The position numbers and the translations under genes are program-made. From assembly GCA_002812745.2 (NCBI GenBank), contig NCSJ02000103.1, positions 62,001 to 126,000 of the forward strand: a stretch of DNA of 64,000 nucleotides, in the 5' to 3' direction. A model generated the notes under the pieces. The model was given only the letters and a program-made list of their open reading frames with translations, did not search any database and was not told where the DNA came from. Positions 12,901 to 22,900 of this stretch are shown one piece after another; position 1 is the first letter of the stretch; each line of letters opens with the position of its first letter. This DNA comes from Scytalidium lignicola (lineage: Eukaryota > Ascomycota > Leotiomycetes).

Positions 12901-13763
12901 GAGCGACAGGAGTAAAACCTTCTCGTTATTTGCATCCGCGAAGACTACGGCTCTTAAGGCAAAGATTCTCACTTGGATTGACGAAGCTCCAAATGACAAG
13001 GTACGTTTTATTAAGTATATCCTTATCTTTCTATTCTTCTAATGCCTAAAATGAACCTAGATTGTCATATTTTGCCAGTTTAAGTTCCTAGCCATGGTAG
13101 TCGGACGACTCGCTCAAGCTGAAGGTTGGAAATTTGTCCACTACTCTTCCGATATGAGTGATGAACAGAGGGCAAAGGCCGTTAATGATTACCACGAGGA
13201 TCCTGAACTTAGAATTATGATCGCAGGATTGAAATGCGGCGGTCAAGGGTGAGTCAGCTCCTATCTGTTGCTTCTAATCACAATCTTATTGATGAATGGT
13301 CAGACTCAATCTCACAGCTGCAAATCGTTGCATTTCTCTTGACCTCTGGGTACGTACTAAATCACTGGTGATATGTACCATTGTATATTTACTTATATCT
13401 TCTGCAAAGTGGAACCACGCTGTTGAGCAACAAGCATTTGGCAGAATCTTCCGTCTCGGTCAAATAAAGGAAACTTATATTACTCGGATTTGCGTCAACA
13501 AGACGATTGAACAACGAATTCTCGAGATGCAGGCAAAGAAGATCAATATAATCGAGAGGATGATCGAGCAAGGTGAGATGCCTAAACAGGAGGAGTTGAG
13601 TATCAGGGAGATTGCCCGGCTATTTGGCAATATCATCGATAATGGCGATGGGCCACTCATTGTCGAAGCTGATTTTTCTGAGGATGAAGATGAGGATGAG
13701 GATGATGACGAGGGCGATTATGATTTTGATGGTGATGAACAGATGGACGAAAGATCTGGATAA
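9988..13763 (+). CDS. SNF2-family DNA-dependent ATPase with internal RING finger (Rad5/Rad16 type)
   Basis: Seven exons: 9988-12058, 12114-12522, 12570-12638, 12695-13000, 13061-13248, 13304-13349, 13410-13763. Leaving out the two ambiguous bases at 10905 and 12305 gives one continuous frame of about 1146 residues. The order is an acidic low-complexity N-terminus, a charged coiled coil, the SNF2 N domain with Walker A MGLGKT, LIVVPAAIIYQW, box II DEAH and LTGAPIHN, then a RING finger (CKLC, CLHIFCKEC, CPTC), then the helicase C domain (IVIFCQFKFL, GGQGLNLTAA, EQQAFGRIFRLGQ). An acidic tail ends the protein. A RING inside the helicase is the mark of Rad5, Rad16, Ris1/Uls1 and HLTF/SHPRH proteins, which act in DNA repair, damage tolerance or SUMO-linked chromatin turnover. 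No HIRAN domain was seen, so Rad5 itself is less likely. Confidence 0.93.
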
Positions 13764-14512
13764 CCCATTTACGTTCTTTGCCCTTGGTTTATTTGGTCAT
13801 CTATCACGCCTTGAGGATAGGTGTCTCTACTTCTTCGATTCCTTTTTAAAATTTTACCATTTTCCCTACAAATCTCAAAGACAGCCATACTTGAGATTTG
13901 TATTTCCTTTTTATCTAACAAACTCGAGCATTTCAACTTTCTTGACCCTACTACTCGCTTGAAAAGCATTCGGGATGGATATATAAAGTCAAGGAGGATC
14001 GCCGAAATTGATGCCATAGATTTTATATTATATACATCAACCAATATCTTCCAAATTCAGACAAGCAACAATATCACGATAGTCTAACTTCCTTAACAAT
14101 GTAATTAAATAAGGTAAAAGCTTCGAATATTACCAGCTCTCTTTTTCTGTGGAACTCCATACTCGTACAATATTATCAGAGATATATATCTCCCTCTTCC
14201 ACGTCTAGATAGTCAACTGGCATCTTAATCGCCGTATCTAATAATATTTGGCTTTGAGGAAGTGCCGTCTTCGGAACGCAGCTGGCCACCTGACGCGTGT
14301 ATCTTCCCCATTCCCTCCGCATTATTGATACTGTATTATCAATCTTACTACCAATTGCTGCATTGCTGATGCCATATTGCCAATAGATTACTAGTATTGC
14401 ACTTACGTATCATCAATCGCGACCTAATCCATATTGCCAATATTAATCTTTCTTTTTCCTTTCTCATCCGATATTACAACAATTGCGCGTGTCAAGAACG
14501 TTCCTATCAAAG
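13764..14512. other. AT-rich intergenic region
   Basis: About 750 nt between the SNF2 gene and the H3-like gene on the same strand. No gene or structured RNA is supported. The last 60 nt are pyrimidine-rich and may be the H3-like gene's leader. Confidence 0.55.
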
Positions 14513-15144
14513 ATGCAGGTAAACAAACGTCCCTTTCTTATACTTTGTATAATCTGTACTAATAACTATAGGCAAACGTGCCCTTAACTATGTGTCCACC
14601 CGTGCCCAACAACAGGCCAGTCTATCCAAATACAATAAAGATAAGGCTAGGTGGGAAGCAGCACACTGAGATCAACAGTATCCTAAGAATTCCTTTTCTC
14701 CCTCGCCAGGTAGAATTGCTCGTCTTTCCAAGCCAGGAAGTAAGTTTTTCTTTCAACTTCTTGATGTGTTTGATAAATATTAACTTGAATATAGAGCGTG
14801 CTCTCATGGAGATCTGGCATTACCAGCGTACAATAGGACACCTCATTCCAAAGCTCCCATTCCAACGCTTGGTTCGAGAAATTACGATTGAACTTGATCA
14901 AGGCAAAGACAAGCAATTCCAGAGCTATGCAATCCTTGCCCTCCAAGAGGCTTCTGAGGCCTATTTGGTCTCTTTTTTTGAAGGTATGTCAAATCTTACG
15001 AAATTTCTAATCCTATACTAATATCGTGTAGCTGCAAACCAGGTTTGTATACATGATAAGCGTGTTACTATTCAGAACAAGGATATGCAGCTGGTAAAAT
15101 GGTTTTGCAGGTCTGCTGTAGTACAAGGTACAGCTAATTTTTAA
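14513..15144 (+). CDS. Divergent histone H3-fold protein (H3 variant)
   Basis: Five exons (14513-14518, 14572-14650, 14710-14739, 14795-14983, 15032-15144) sum exactly to 138 residues, close to the 136 of canonical H3. The fold region is unmistakable: [14 protein letters not shown] matches the H3 KPGTVALREIRRYQ block, followed by [10 protein letters not shown], then [11 protein letters not shown], then [16 protein letters not shown]. Loop 1 between REI and FQS is two residues longer than in canonical H3, as in many CENP-A proteins. The N-terminus lacks the ARTKQTARKS tail, and the basic C-terminal helix end (ARRIRG) is replaced by VKWFCR. The last three exons are well supported by homology; the first two (start and tail) are inferred from splice signals. 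It may be a centromeric H3, another H3 variant, or a decaying copy. Confidence 0.72.
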
Positions 15145-16032
15145 ATNAAAAACTATGGTATATGACTATAGTTATGAATAAAAANGTTTTGAGAGTAACA
15201 ATAGAAGATAGTGTGAAGGGGAGGTAGATATGAAGATGGATCTGCCTCATAGATACCATTATTATCAGTATACTGTATTACTCTAGTATAATTGATGGTG
15301 ATTTTCCTTCCCCTCTTTGCCTATGCTCCCATTTCTGGCCATTTAATGTCCTGCATATCTGACAATCATCTGCAATTTCCGCCATTAAAGCTAGGTTATT
15401 CAGCTATCATCATTTTCACTATCTTCCGAATCGTCTGTGTCTAGATCACTTTGCTTTTGCTACTTTCGATTATTGCCTCACATAAATGAACAGATAAAAA
15501 CGTGCTAACAATATCAGACTCACCGGCTAACATTTCTTCGGCCTCAAAAGTATTAGCAAAAATAGAAGGCGGCAGTTCAAGTCCTGGTATATTTCGGGGC
15601 AGCGAAGTTAGTGATAATTGCCTGAGACACATTTCTAGTTATGTCCAAAAGTCCTTTTTTCTTTCGACAGAGGAAGTGAACGACGTTTGCTCATTCATTT
15701 TCGCCCAAGAGATATGTTACAATAAATTCGAAGTAGAAAAGAAGTTTAGCCGGTCGATTTTCTGTTAGGAAATCCAGCTCTCGCCCATCAAGCTCCTATA
15801 CTAGTGTTAGCAATTAAAACATGTGTACTACCAAGTCATTACTAACTCTCCATCTTATGAAATTATTAGCATGACTAAGAGGTAATCGTTGTTATAAAAG
15901 TGAGTGTGTTTTTGGAGGTGAAGCCTGAAAATACCGGGGAAAATGCTTGTATATGTTTCCCTCTTTCATGTCCATGCAGTTGGGAATCAAGCAGTCAAAG
16001 AGCTGTAATCATCAAGAATTGATACATTAAGT
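15145..16032. other. Intergenic region with an unresolved minus-strand coding remnant
   Basis: About 890 nt between the H3-like gene and ESF1. Two ambiguous bases near 15147 and 15185 sit beside A runs. A candidate small minus-strand gene or remnant lies at 15400-15632 (separate entry). Further upstream on that strand, to about 15780, two frames look protein-like but carry stops. Nothing else is supported. Confidence 0.5.
15400..15632 (-). CDS. Hypothetical small protein or 3' exons of a decayed gene (candidate)
   Basis: I do not recognise it. From ATG 15632 the frame reads MCLRQLSLTSLPRNIPGLEL and continues to 15524. A GTGAGT donor and a TCTAG acceptor define an intron at 15441-15523. The last exon (15400-15440) encodes an acidic tail, DTDDSEDSENDDS, before TGA. 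Splicing keeps the frame and gives 49 residues. The frame is open for only two codons above this ATG; then a TAA separates it from another in-frame Met block (MNEQTSFTSSVERKK), so the true gene may start upstream with another intron or may be broken. The acidic end after a proper splice is the main reason to list it. Confidence 0.25.
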
Positions 16033-18210
16033 CTAATTTTTAGATCTCTTCTTGACCTTCTCTACCAACCCACTCAACCCCTCATTTCCATCTCCTTTTT
16101 CAACAGTCTTCCTCCTCTTCCTGCCATCATCTTTAACCTCCCCAGCTAGAGTTTCACCGGCACGCTTCCTTCTCCCTTCCTCAAGTAACTTCTTCATACC
16201 CTCTGTAGGCTTAAACTTTGGATTACTGGGATCAATAGCATACTCATGATTATCAAATAGCTTCGTGAATCGCTCATCGCCAACGTCAAGCTCGAAATTC
16301 TCCTGCAGACCACCACGTTTGCTAACTTCTGCTTGGTCACCGCGCTTGTTCTTCCCTCGGTGCTTCTTTCTCTTCGCCTTCTCGGCACGTTGGATCTCGT
16401 TGATGTCGAAGTGGTCAAGATGAGGTGCTGCTTCGGTGCTGTTGTCTACCATTAGAAGCTCCAGCTCTGCACGCTTGGCTGCCTTTGCTTCTGCCTCAGC
16501 TTCTTTAGCCTCACGCTTCTTGCGGCGCTCTTCTTTGCGTGTGGCCTTCGCTGCTTTAGCCTTTTCTGCAGGGTCTGCGGTAAAGAACGGATCTTCAAAA
16601 CCAAGATCCTCATTCTCTTCTTCTTCATCCGATACAACAGGCTCAGCAAGAGCATTCGGGTCTCGACCCTCTCGTAATGCTTTGGCCTTTTCTTTTCGCC
16701 GGGCTTTTCGCTCCCTTTCTTTACGGATATATTTCTCGGCCGTAGTCTCTTCTTTGATTGGTTCATTCTCGAATACAGAACCTTTTTCTTTAGAGCTCAA
16801 GCCGGTCGTGAACGTGATTTCCATGTCCCCTACAGGTCCCTTGCTCTTGACTGATGTTAATGGTTCATCAGAAAGACCAAGAGCTGCTCTCATCTTTTGT
16901 CTGGCGAGTTCCTTCTTTGTCAACTTCGGTACTCCATCTGCTTCAACTATTTCAGGAGCCTCTTCGTCCTCCTCATCATCTTCAGAGTCGCTACCAAGAT
17001 ACGCTCGGAGATCGTTCTCACCAATCTCTGCCCGACTGCCACTAAAGGCCTTCTTAATAGTCTCCTTCCGTGTTGCCTCGTCTGGCGTCATATCCCACGT
17101 GAGCTTGACTTTAGAGTGTTGTAATGCATCTGTGATAAACTCTGTCGGTTTATAGCTAGCCGGCACACTATCGCACTCATCTCTTGGCCTCTCATCGAAT
17201 TCAACCTCATCGGGGATGAAGCGTAGGTCAAAGAAATTTGCTGAACTAAGGTATTCAGTACCGTCTGTTGATTCGTAGATTTGCTGTGCTGTTTCGTTAT
17301 CCGAGCAAACAATGACAGCATAGTAATATCGTAAACGCTTCAGCTGGTACTGTCGCAGAGCAGCACTGTCAAATTCTTGTCCATCATCGCCCTTAAGTAA
17401 ATCTTTCTTGATCTCTTCTTCCAGGTCTTCGTCATCTTCTGGCTCATCCTCAGAGTCGTCCTCGGAATCAACTTCCCACTTCTCATCCTGTTCCTGCTTC
17501 TTTGTAAAGATTTCCTTCGGCGGACCCTCCATTTCTTCTTTCTCCATCCGCTCTTTGCCAAATTCACTCTGAAAAACAGAAATCTTATGGATCTTGCCCC
17601 CTGGTCGCACAAAACTTGAGAAGACTGCCATGAGATCAACCGCACGGATATTATCCCAATCCATATTAACGACCGCTATTCGAGATGATACTTCTCCCAT
17701 CTCAACTCCTTCTTGCTCTGCCTGCATATCTGGGAACGAAGCCTCCTCCACTTCTACTTCTACTTCATCCTCGTCTTCATCTTCGCTATCGTCCTCAGAA
17801 GATGAAAATCCTCCTCCTCGCGCGGGGTCATATTTAACATCAGCTTTCTTTAGTTCTTTCCTAACAACATCTTCATAATCAACCTCAACGCCCCCATCCT
17901 CTTCATCCTCATCCTCATCCTCTTCTCCCTCTTCTTCCTCCTCTTCATCTGGAATATAAAGCTTTCTCAAAATCTTTTTCTTGGCATCTCCGCTGATCTT
18001 CCTTCCATATCTATCAACCTTGGCCGTATTAGCAAAATCATCATCCTTCAGCATGCGCGAGAAGCGCTTGTCGATAGTAGTTCGGGAGTGTCTCTTCGAG
18101 GGTAGTCGGAATCGAGGATCGGTTGCAAAGTTTGCAAAACGTGGATCGCTAATGGTTTCTGCTGAATCTGCACCGCTGGCGCCGCTTTTGCGGCTCTTTT
18201 GCTTGGGCAT
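16033..18210 (-). CDS. ESF1: Pre-rRNA-processing protein Esf1
   Basis: A single intronless frame of 725 residues. The N-terminus has the family's signature blocks: ISDPRFANFATDPRF, LPSKRHSRTTIDKRFSRML and VDRYGRKI. The middle holds the RNA-binding-like region (IAVVNMDWDNIRAVDLMAVF, then YYYAVIVCSDNETAQQIY) broken by long acidic tracts. The C-terminus has the NUC153 motif (DERFTKLFDNHEYAIDP, then NPKFKPTEGMKKLL) and a lysine-rich end. Esf1 is a nucleolar factor for early cleavage of the 35S pre-rRNA and 18S maturation within the small-subunit processome. Length and the highly charged low-complexity inserts are as usual for the family. Convergence or overlap with neighbours is not seen; the thiolase gene lies upstream on the same strand. 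Confidence 0.96.
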   Translation of the reverse strand: MPKQKSRKSGASGADSAETISDPRFANFATDPRFRLPSKRHSRTTIDKRFSRMLKDDDFANTAKVDRYGRKISGDAKKKILRKLYIPDEEEEEEGEEDEDEDEEDGGVEVDYEDVVRKELKKADVKYDPARGGGFSSSEDDSEDEDEDEVEVEVEEASFPDMQAEQEGVEMGEVSSRIAVVNMDWDNIRAVDLMAVFSSFVRPGGKIHKISVFQSEFGKERMEKEEMEGPPKEIFTKKQEQDEKWEVDSEDDSEDEPEDDEDLEEEIKKDLLKGDDGQEFDSAALRQYQLKRLRYYYAVIVCSDNETAQQIYESTDGTEYLSSANFFDLRFIPDEVEFDERPRDECDSVPASYKPTEFITDALQHSKVKLTWDMTPDEATRKETIKKAFSGSRAEIGENDLRAYLGSDSEDDEEDEEAPEIVEADGVPKLTKKELARQKMRAALGLSDEPLTSVKSKGPVGDMEITFTTGLSSKEKGSVFENEPIKEETTAEKYIRKERERKARRKEKAKALREGRDPNALAEPVVSDEEEENEDLGFEDPFFTADPAEKAKAAKATRKEERRKKREAKEAEAEAKAAKRAELELLMVDNSTEAAPHLDHFDINEIQRAEKAKRKKHRGKNKRGDQAEVSKRGGLQENFELDVGDERFTKLFDNHEYAIDPSNPKFKPTEGMKKLLEEGRRKRAGETLAGEVKDDGRKRRKTVEKGDGNEGLSGLVEKVKKRSKN

Positions 18211-18557
18211 CCTTTCTGGTAGGGGGAGGAGAGGGAAGATGGTTAACTGAGGGATCGAGAAGAGAAAAATGTTAACCGATATGGGAATTTGTGATTTCGA
18301 AAGAAAATCCCGTCTTCACCGCTTTAAGATCTCGCTTTAGGTTTAGTGAATTTTATGCCCCGCAAAGTTGTGCCATTCGCCAATCAACAAACTCAATATT
18401 TGAGCAGCTTTTGACGGAACAGACCAATTAAAGAAAATTACAGTTCACAACTAGAGATACTCAAAATTGTCATTAAATATCTTTTGACATATACATTTTC
18501 ACGTACATGTAATAAACAAATTATGCTGGCAGAGAAATGAAATAAAAACGATATGTT

Positions 18558-19997
18558 TTACAGCTGTTCGTTTACAAATAGCCCCGCCATACCCTGACCA
18601 GTTCCTATACACATGCTAGTCAAGAGGATCTTTTTCTTTTGTTCCCGACAGATGCTCAAACCAGTAACAATCTGTCTTGCACCGGTAGCACCCAATGGAT
18701 GCCCCAATGCAATGGCACCTCCGCGGATATTCAACTTCTCGGATGGAATCTTCAAGACAGTCTGGCAGTAGACACCCATTGAGGCAAATGCCTCATTGAT
18801 CTCGATGACATCAATGTCGTTGATAGTGAGGTTATACTTGGAGAGGATCTTAGGAATGGCAACTGATGGTCCGATACCCATAATGCGGGGAGGGACACCA
18901 GCAACGGTAGCACCGACAAACTTGGCTAATATTGGTTGGCCTAGCTTGATCGCAGTTGACCTTTTCATCAAGAGAACAGCAGCGACTACAGTAAGGTCAG
19001 CATTTCTCTAATATATGTTTTATAGGCGTAAAGAATAATAATTTACCTCCATCCGTAACTTGTGAGGAGTTTCCTCCAGTAGACTTGTCACCATAATCTG
19101 GGAAGGCGGGGCGAATCTTGGACAACCCTTCAAAGGTAGTTCCCCATCGTGGTCCCTCATCCTTAGTAAGAGTAACCTTCTTAAGCTCTCCAGTTTTGGG
19201 GTCCTTGACCTCAGTAGTAATCGGGACAATTTCATCATCGAAAAAACCAGCCTTTTGTGCAACCTCGGCTTTTCGATATGATTCTGCAGCAAAACGATCC
19301 TGAGCTTCGCGGCTAATGTTGAAGTCGTTCCCAACATTCTCTGATGTCTGGCCCATGGGTTGCATACAATCTGCAGCTTCTTGGTTTGCAAGGATGTCAG
19401 CATGGAAAGGCTTTTCGAGTCGGTCGCCTCCAGCAGACATTGATTCTGCGCCGAGAGCAACACCTATCTCAATAGAGCCTTCGGCAATTTGGTTCGCGAT
19501 ATCTTGGGTTGCTTTGAGACCCGAGCTGCAGAAGCGGTTTACGGAGCTGGCAGCAGTAGTGTTTGGGAAGCCAGCGCCGAGAGCGGCGGCTCGAACCTTG
19601 TAGGCGGCTTTCCCGTCGCCGACCTATTGATTTGAATTGTCAGATATTGTTCCTAGAGAAGGGAGACAGAGGTGTATGAAAAGGTACATACATTGCCACA
19701 GCAGATATCCTCAACTAGAGCGGGGTCGAGTTTAGATCTTGAAACGACCTCCTTCAGCAATGCGTAGATGAGATAATCGAGTGGTGTGTCCTTGAAACCT
19801 CCTTTGAAGCCCTTTGCTAATGGGGATCGGATAGCGAGGGTAATTACTACATCGTCCGCATTTTTGGATGTACTTTCCGGATTGTTAGTTGGCGATCGAC
19901 GGACTGAGGATTTGATAAATGGGACTTACATGGATGATAAGCCGGAGGAACCAGGCGTGAACTGCTTAAGAACGGATTGGAGTCTTTCGACAGCCAT
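18558..19997 (-). CDS. Peroxisomal 3-ketoacyl-CoA thiolase (acetyl-CoA acyltransferase)
   Basis: Four exons read leftwards: 19930-19997, 19692-19872, 19047-19623, 18558-18985. They give 417 residues. The three thiolase active-site motifs are present: NRFCSSGL with Cys115 (acyl-enzyme cysteine), GHPLGATGAR with His371, and CIGTGQGMAG with Cys401. INEAFA is also conserved. The N-terminus MAVERLQSVLKQF contains RLQSVLKQF, a PTS2-like signal that deviates from R-L-x5-H/Q-L only at the last residue, which points to peroxisomes. The enzyme cleaves 3-ketoacyl-CoA to acetyl-CoA in the last step of beta-oxidation. Introns of 57, 68 and 61 nt all have clean GT-AG ends and preserve conserved sequence across the joins. 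Confidence 0.94.
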
Positions 19998-22900
19998 ATT
20001 GATTATTATGGTGGGATTATTTGAGGATTGACAAGGAGAAAAATTTAGAAGGGCGAGACGAGTTGTGGAAAATTCGAGGCTGGAGGTTGGAGTTTCTTAT
20101 GACCTTCGCCTGACGGAAATACCGAGGCACTGCACGAATCTGGGGCATGCCGCCGCTTTAGCTCGGACCGAGAGGCATCGATTACAAAACCCACATCAGA
20201 CCAATCAGGGACATACTTTAGGTTGAGTACCATAGGTTCTCGAGAGGGTCACAAAGGACGTTCTGGATTATAAATTATATCTTTGGTCACGATGGCAATA
20301 AATTTCTCAGGTATATCTGGATTTGCCTCCGCGGGGGATGCGCTCCATCGCAACCCTCATTATTAAGCCGGGGTTCACAATGATATCACAGCATAGTAGA
20401 ATATCCACGAGGATTAACGATTAGCATTTCAGATCCATGAGTACGGCGTGCGGAGTGGAGAAGAGGCATTATTCCGGACTATCGCTTACCCTCGGTATCG
20501 CTGAGAATAGCCTCCCTCAGCCTGCCAACATGCTCTCAACTGCCAACCGCCCACGACCTTCTCGATGGTCACATAGGCTACCATTTGGCGGTGTATTACA
20601 TATCCTTTCACTCGTTTCCTCGAATTTAAACGTGCTAAACACACCTATGTTAGACCAGCTACATCAGTTCGACACACGGTTCATTCAACCCCCCCCCCCT
20701 CAAGGGAATTACTTACGTGTACTGTACAAAATATAAGTTTTAACATCTAGAGAAAATTCTTTAGCCTTATTCCAATAGTTGTGTACAATGGTGAATAGAA
20801 TAAATATATTAAATATATTAAATAACTATTACTAATATGTTGGCATAATAAATACTAGACCTCTGCACCAGGTGAATCTTCCTGAGGCTGATAGTGGTCT
20901 AGTCAGTCAATTCTCGCATTTTTCAATTCACTATTAAGTTTCATTAGAAATATTGTTTATTTATATGGATTCCGGATTTCCTCCTGAACAGTTTCCTTCC
21001 ATTCTTCATTCAAATTCAAAACACCCAAGTTTCAACTCTAAAAACTTGTGACGCATCCACAAAACAATCCGCCGCCTCCTCCACAAAATGGCAACCGATC
21101 AAAACTTGCTCCTGCTCCTATCTTTTTTTNGCACCGAGGCACGCAAGGGTAAATAACTTAATCAATGTACTAGCCCAAAAAACCCGAGCTGACTCATCTT
21201 CACCCTTCCACTAACTAACACCACAATCACAATCAACGACACAATTATCAAATAAAGCAACAATTCAAAATGCCTTCTTTACAGTCAGATGTAAAGTTGT
21301 TATTGGTTTATTATCAACATATGTTAATATTTTATAGGAAAACTATCAAATATACAAGACTTTCTCATTCCTATATCGACGGTGTTTTAATCTGAAGGCA
21401 AGGTCATATACACTACCATCCCGGAGAGTCTGATCTCCTGGGCAAATCTCAGATATCTTGGTTTTACTGAAGAGATGGCAATATATCTTTGGAATAGGTG
21501 GACACAACTGGCCTCCTGGTCTCCCTGTTCACGAGACAGGAACACCACGCGCACTATGCGAAACGTAGGCATGGTGTGAGCTCGGTTGTCATTGTCCAGA
21601 TAGTTATCCCGAACTCCATCAACACTTTTTGAAAGCATTTTCTGGCTCCGGTTATGATGGAAGGGCTGATAGGCCGGACATAACAAGAATACGATTGCTT
21701 CGATGATTTCAACAAGCTTTTACTATTGCCCGACCAGCATCTACCTCTCCCAGACTCAACTGCTCAAGACTTACTGGCCTAGTGCAGAATGGAAAAGTCT
21801 CATTTTGCACAGTCGACAACGAAAAAAGTTGCTGCCTTATTGCGTAATAATTGGAACCGTTTCTAGGCAGCCAAATTCACTGTATGAAAAGAAAACTCAC
21901 CAGAGGAGATGACTGAGGATATGGTACTTACGTACTCAAGACAAAAGATGGACGTAACGCCATCCAATATGTTTTTGTTAACGAGAAGGGAGAGGAGTCG
22001 TTGGAAGAGCATTGTAACAAGAATCTGATAGTATGCCCCTTAACTGTGCAAGAGTTTGCAGGCTTCTGCGTGTACCTGTAATAAACAGAAGCAAACCATG
22101 AATAGAAAATTCCAGCGAGATACTAATAAACTTCTTTACCTATCCAGAATACTTCAAAACCCCGGCCAGTTGTTGTAGTCATTCCTGCCTCTCTTGTATC
22201 CATAGATGATGACATCGCATCATCTACTCCCTTTTATATCCAATGTTATCAACAACAAAATCGGGAGAGCCACTTTACCTTCCAAAAACTATTGATTAAA
22301 ACCGTAGATCCTAGGTATATTTGGATGTTTTCTTACTTGGATATAGTGGAGAGAAGGAATCCCAATACTTATGAATTAAAATGGAGGATAAAAAAGATTC
22401 CGTGCACAACGAAGGTCTTGATCAATAACCAATTGGCCGGTGTTTATGTGGGAGAACTAGTCTTAGAATTGCAACCTAGAAAAGAAAAGTTACCCAGCGG
22501 AGCTTATCATAGGAGGAATCAAAAGCTCCTATCAAGGATCTCGCACTGTAGCCACACGGCTGCTGCAAGACATTCTAGGCTCCTAGGGCCATGACCTGCA
22601 ACCAGCTTCACGAATCAACCGTCCGACACTGCCGTTGGGCTCTGCTCGGCAAGGACTCTCCCTCCGGCCAGCTGAGTTTTTTTCTCCCCAGCAGCGCGTG
22701 CATGCTGGGAAATACCAGACGTGATAAGTTTCCCCTTTCAAATGCGGTGTGGCTGAAACATTGAATCAATGAATCCCTGAGTGATTGCGCCTCATGCCTA
22801 ACTGGTTAGTTACTTGAATATTTAATTGCGTCATGCGTGTATCTGCCGGCGTCGAGAGAAGACTTGTGCTTTGGTTTTGGCAACATACCGGTAGAGTATC

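Noticed and set aside
16436..17155. 239-codon plus-strand frame within ESF1
   Set aside because: Ser/Arg-rich antisense shadow of the acidic and lysine-rich ESF1 coding sequence.
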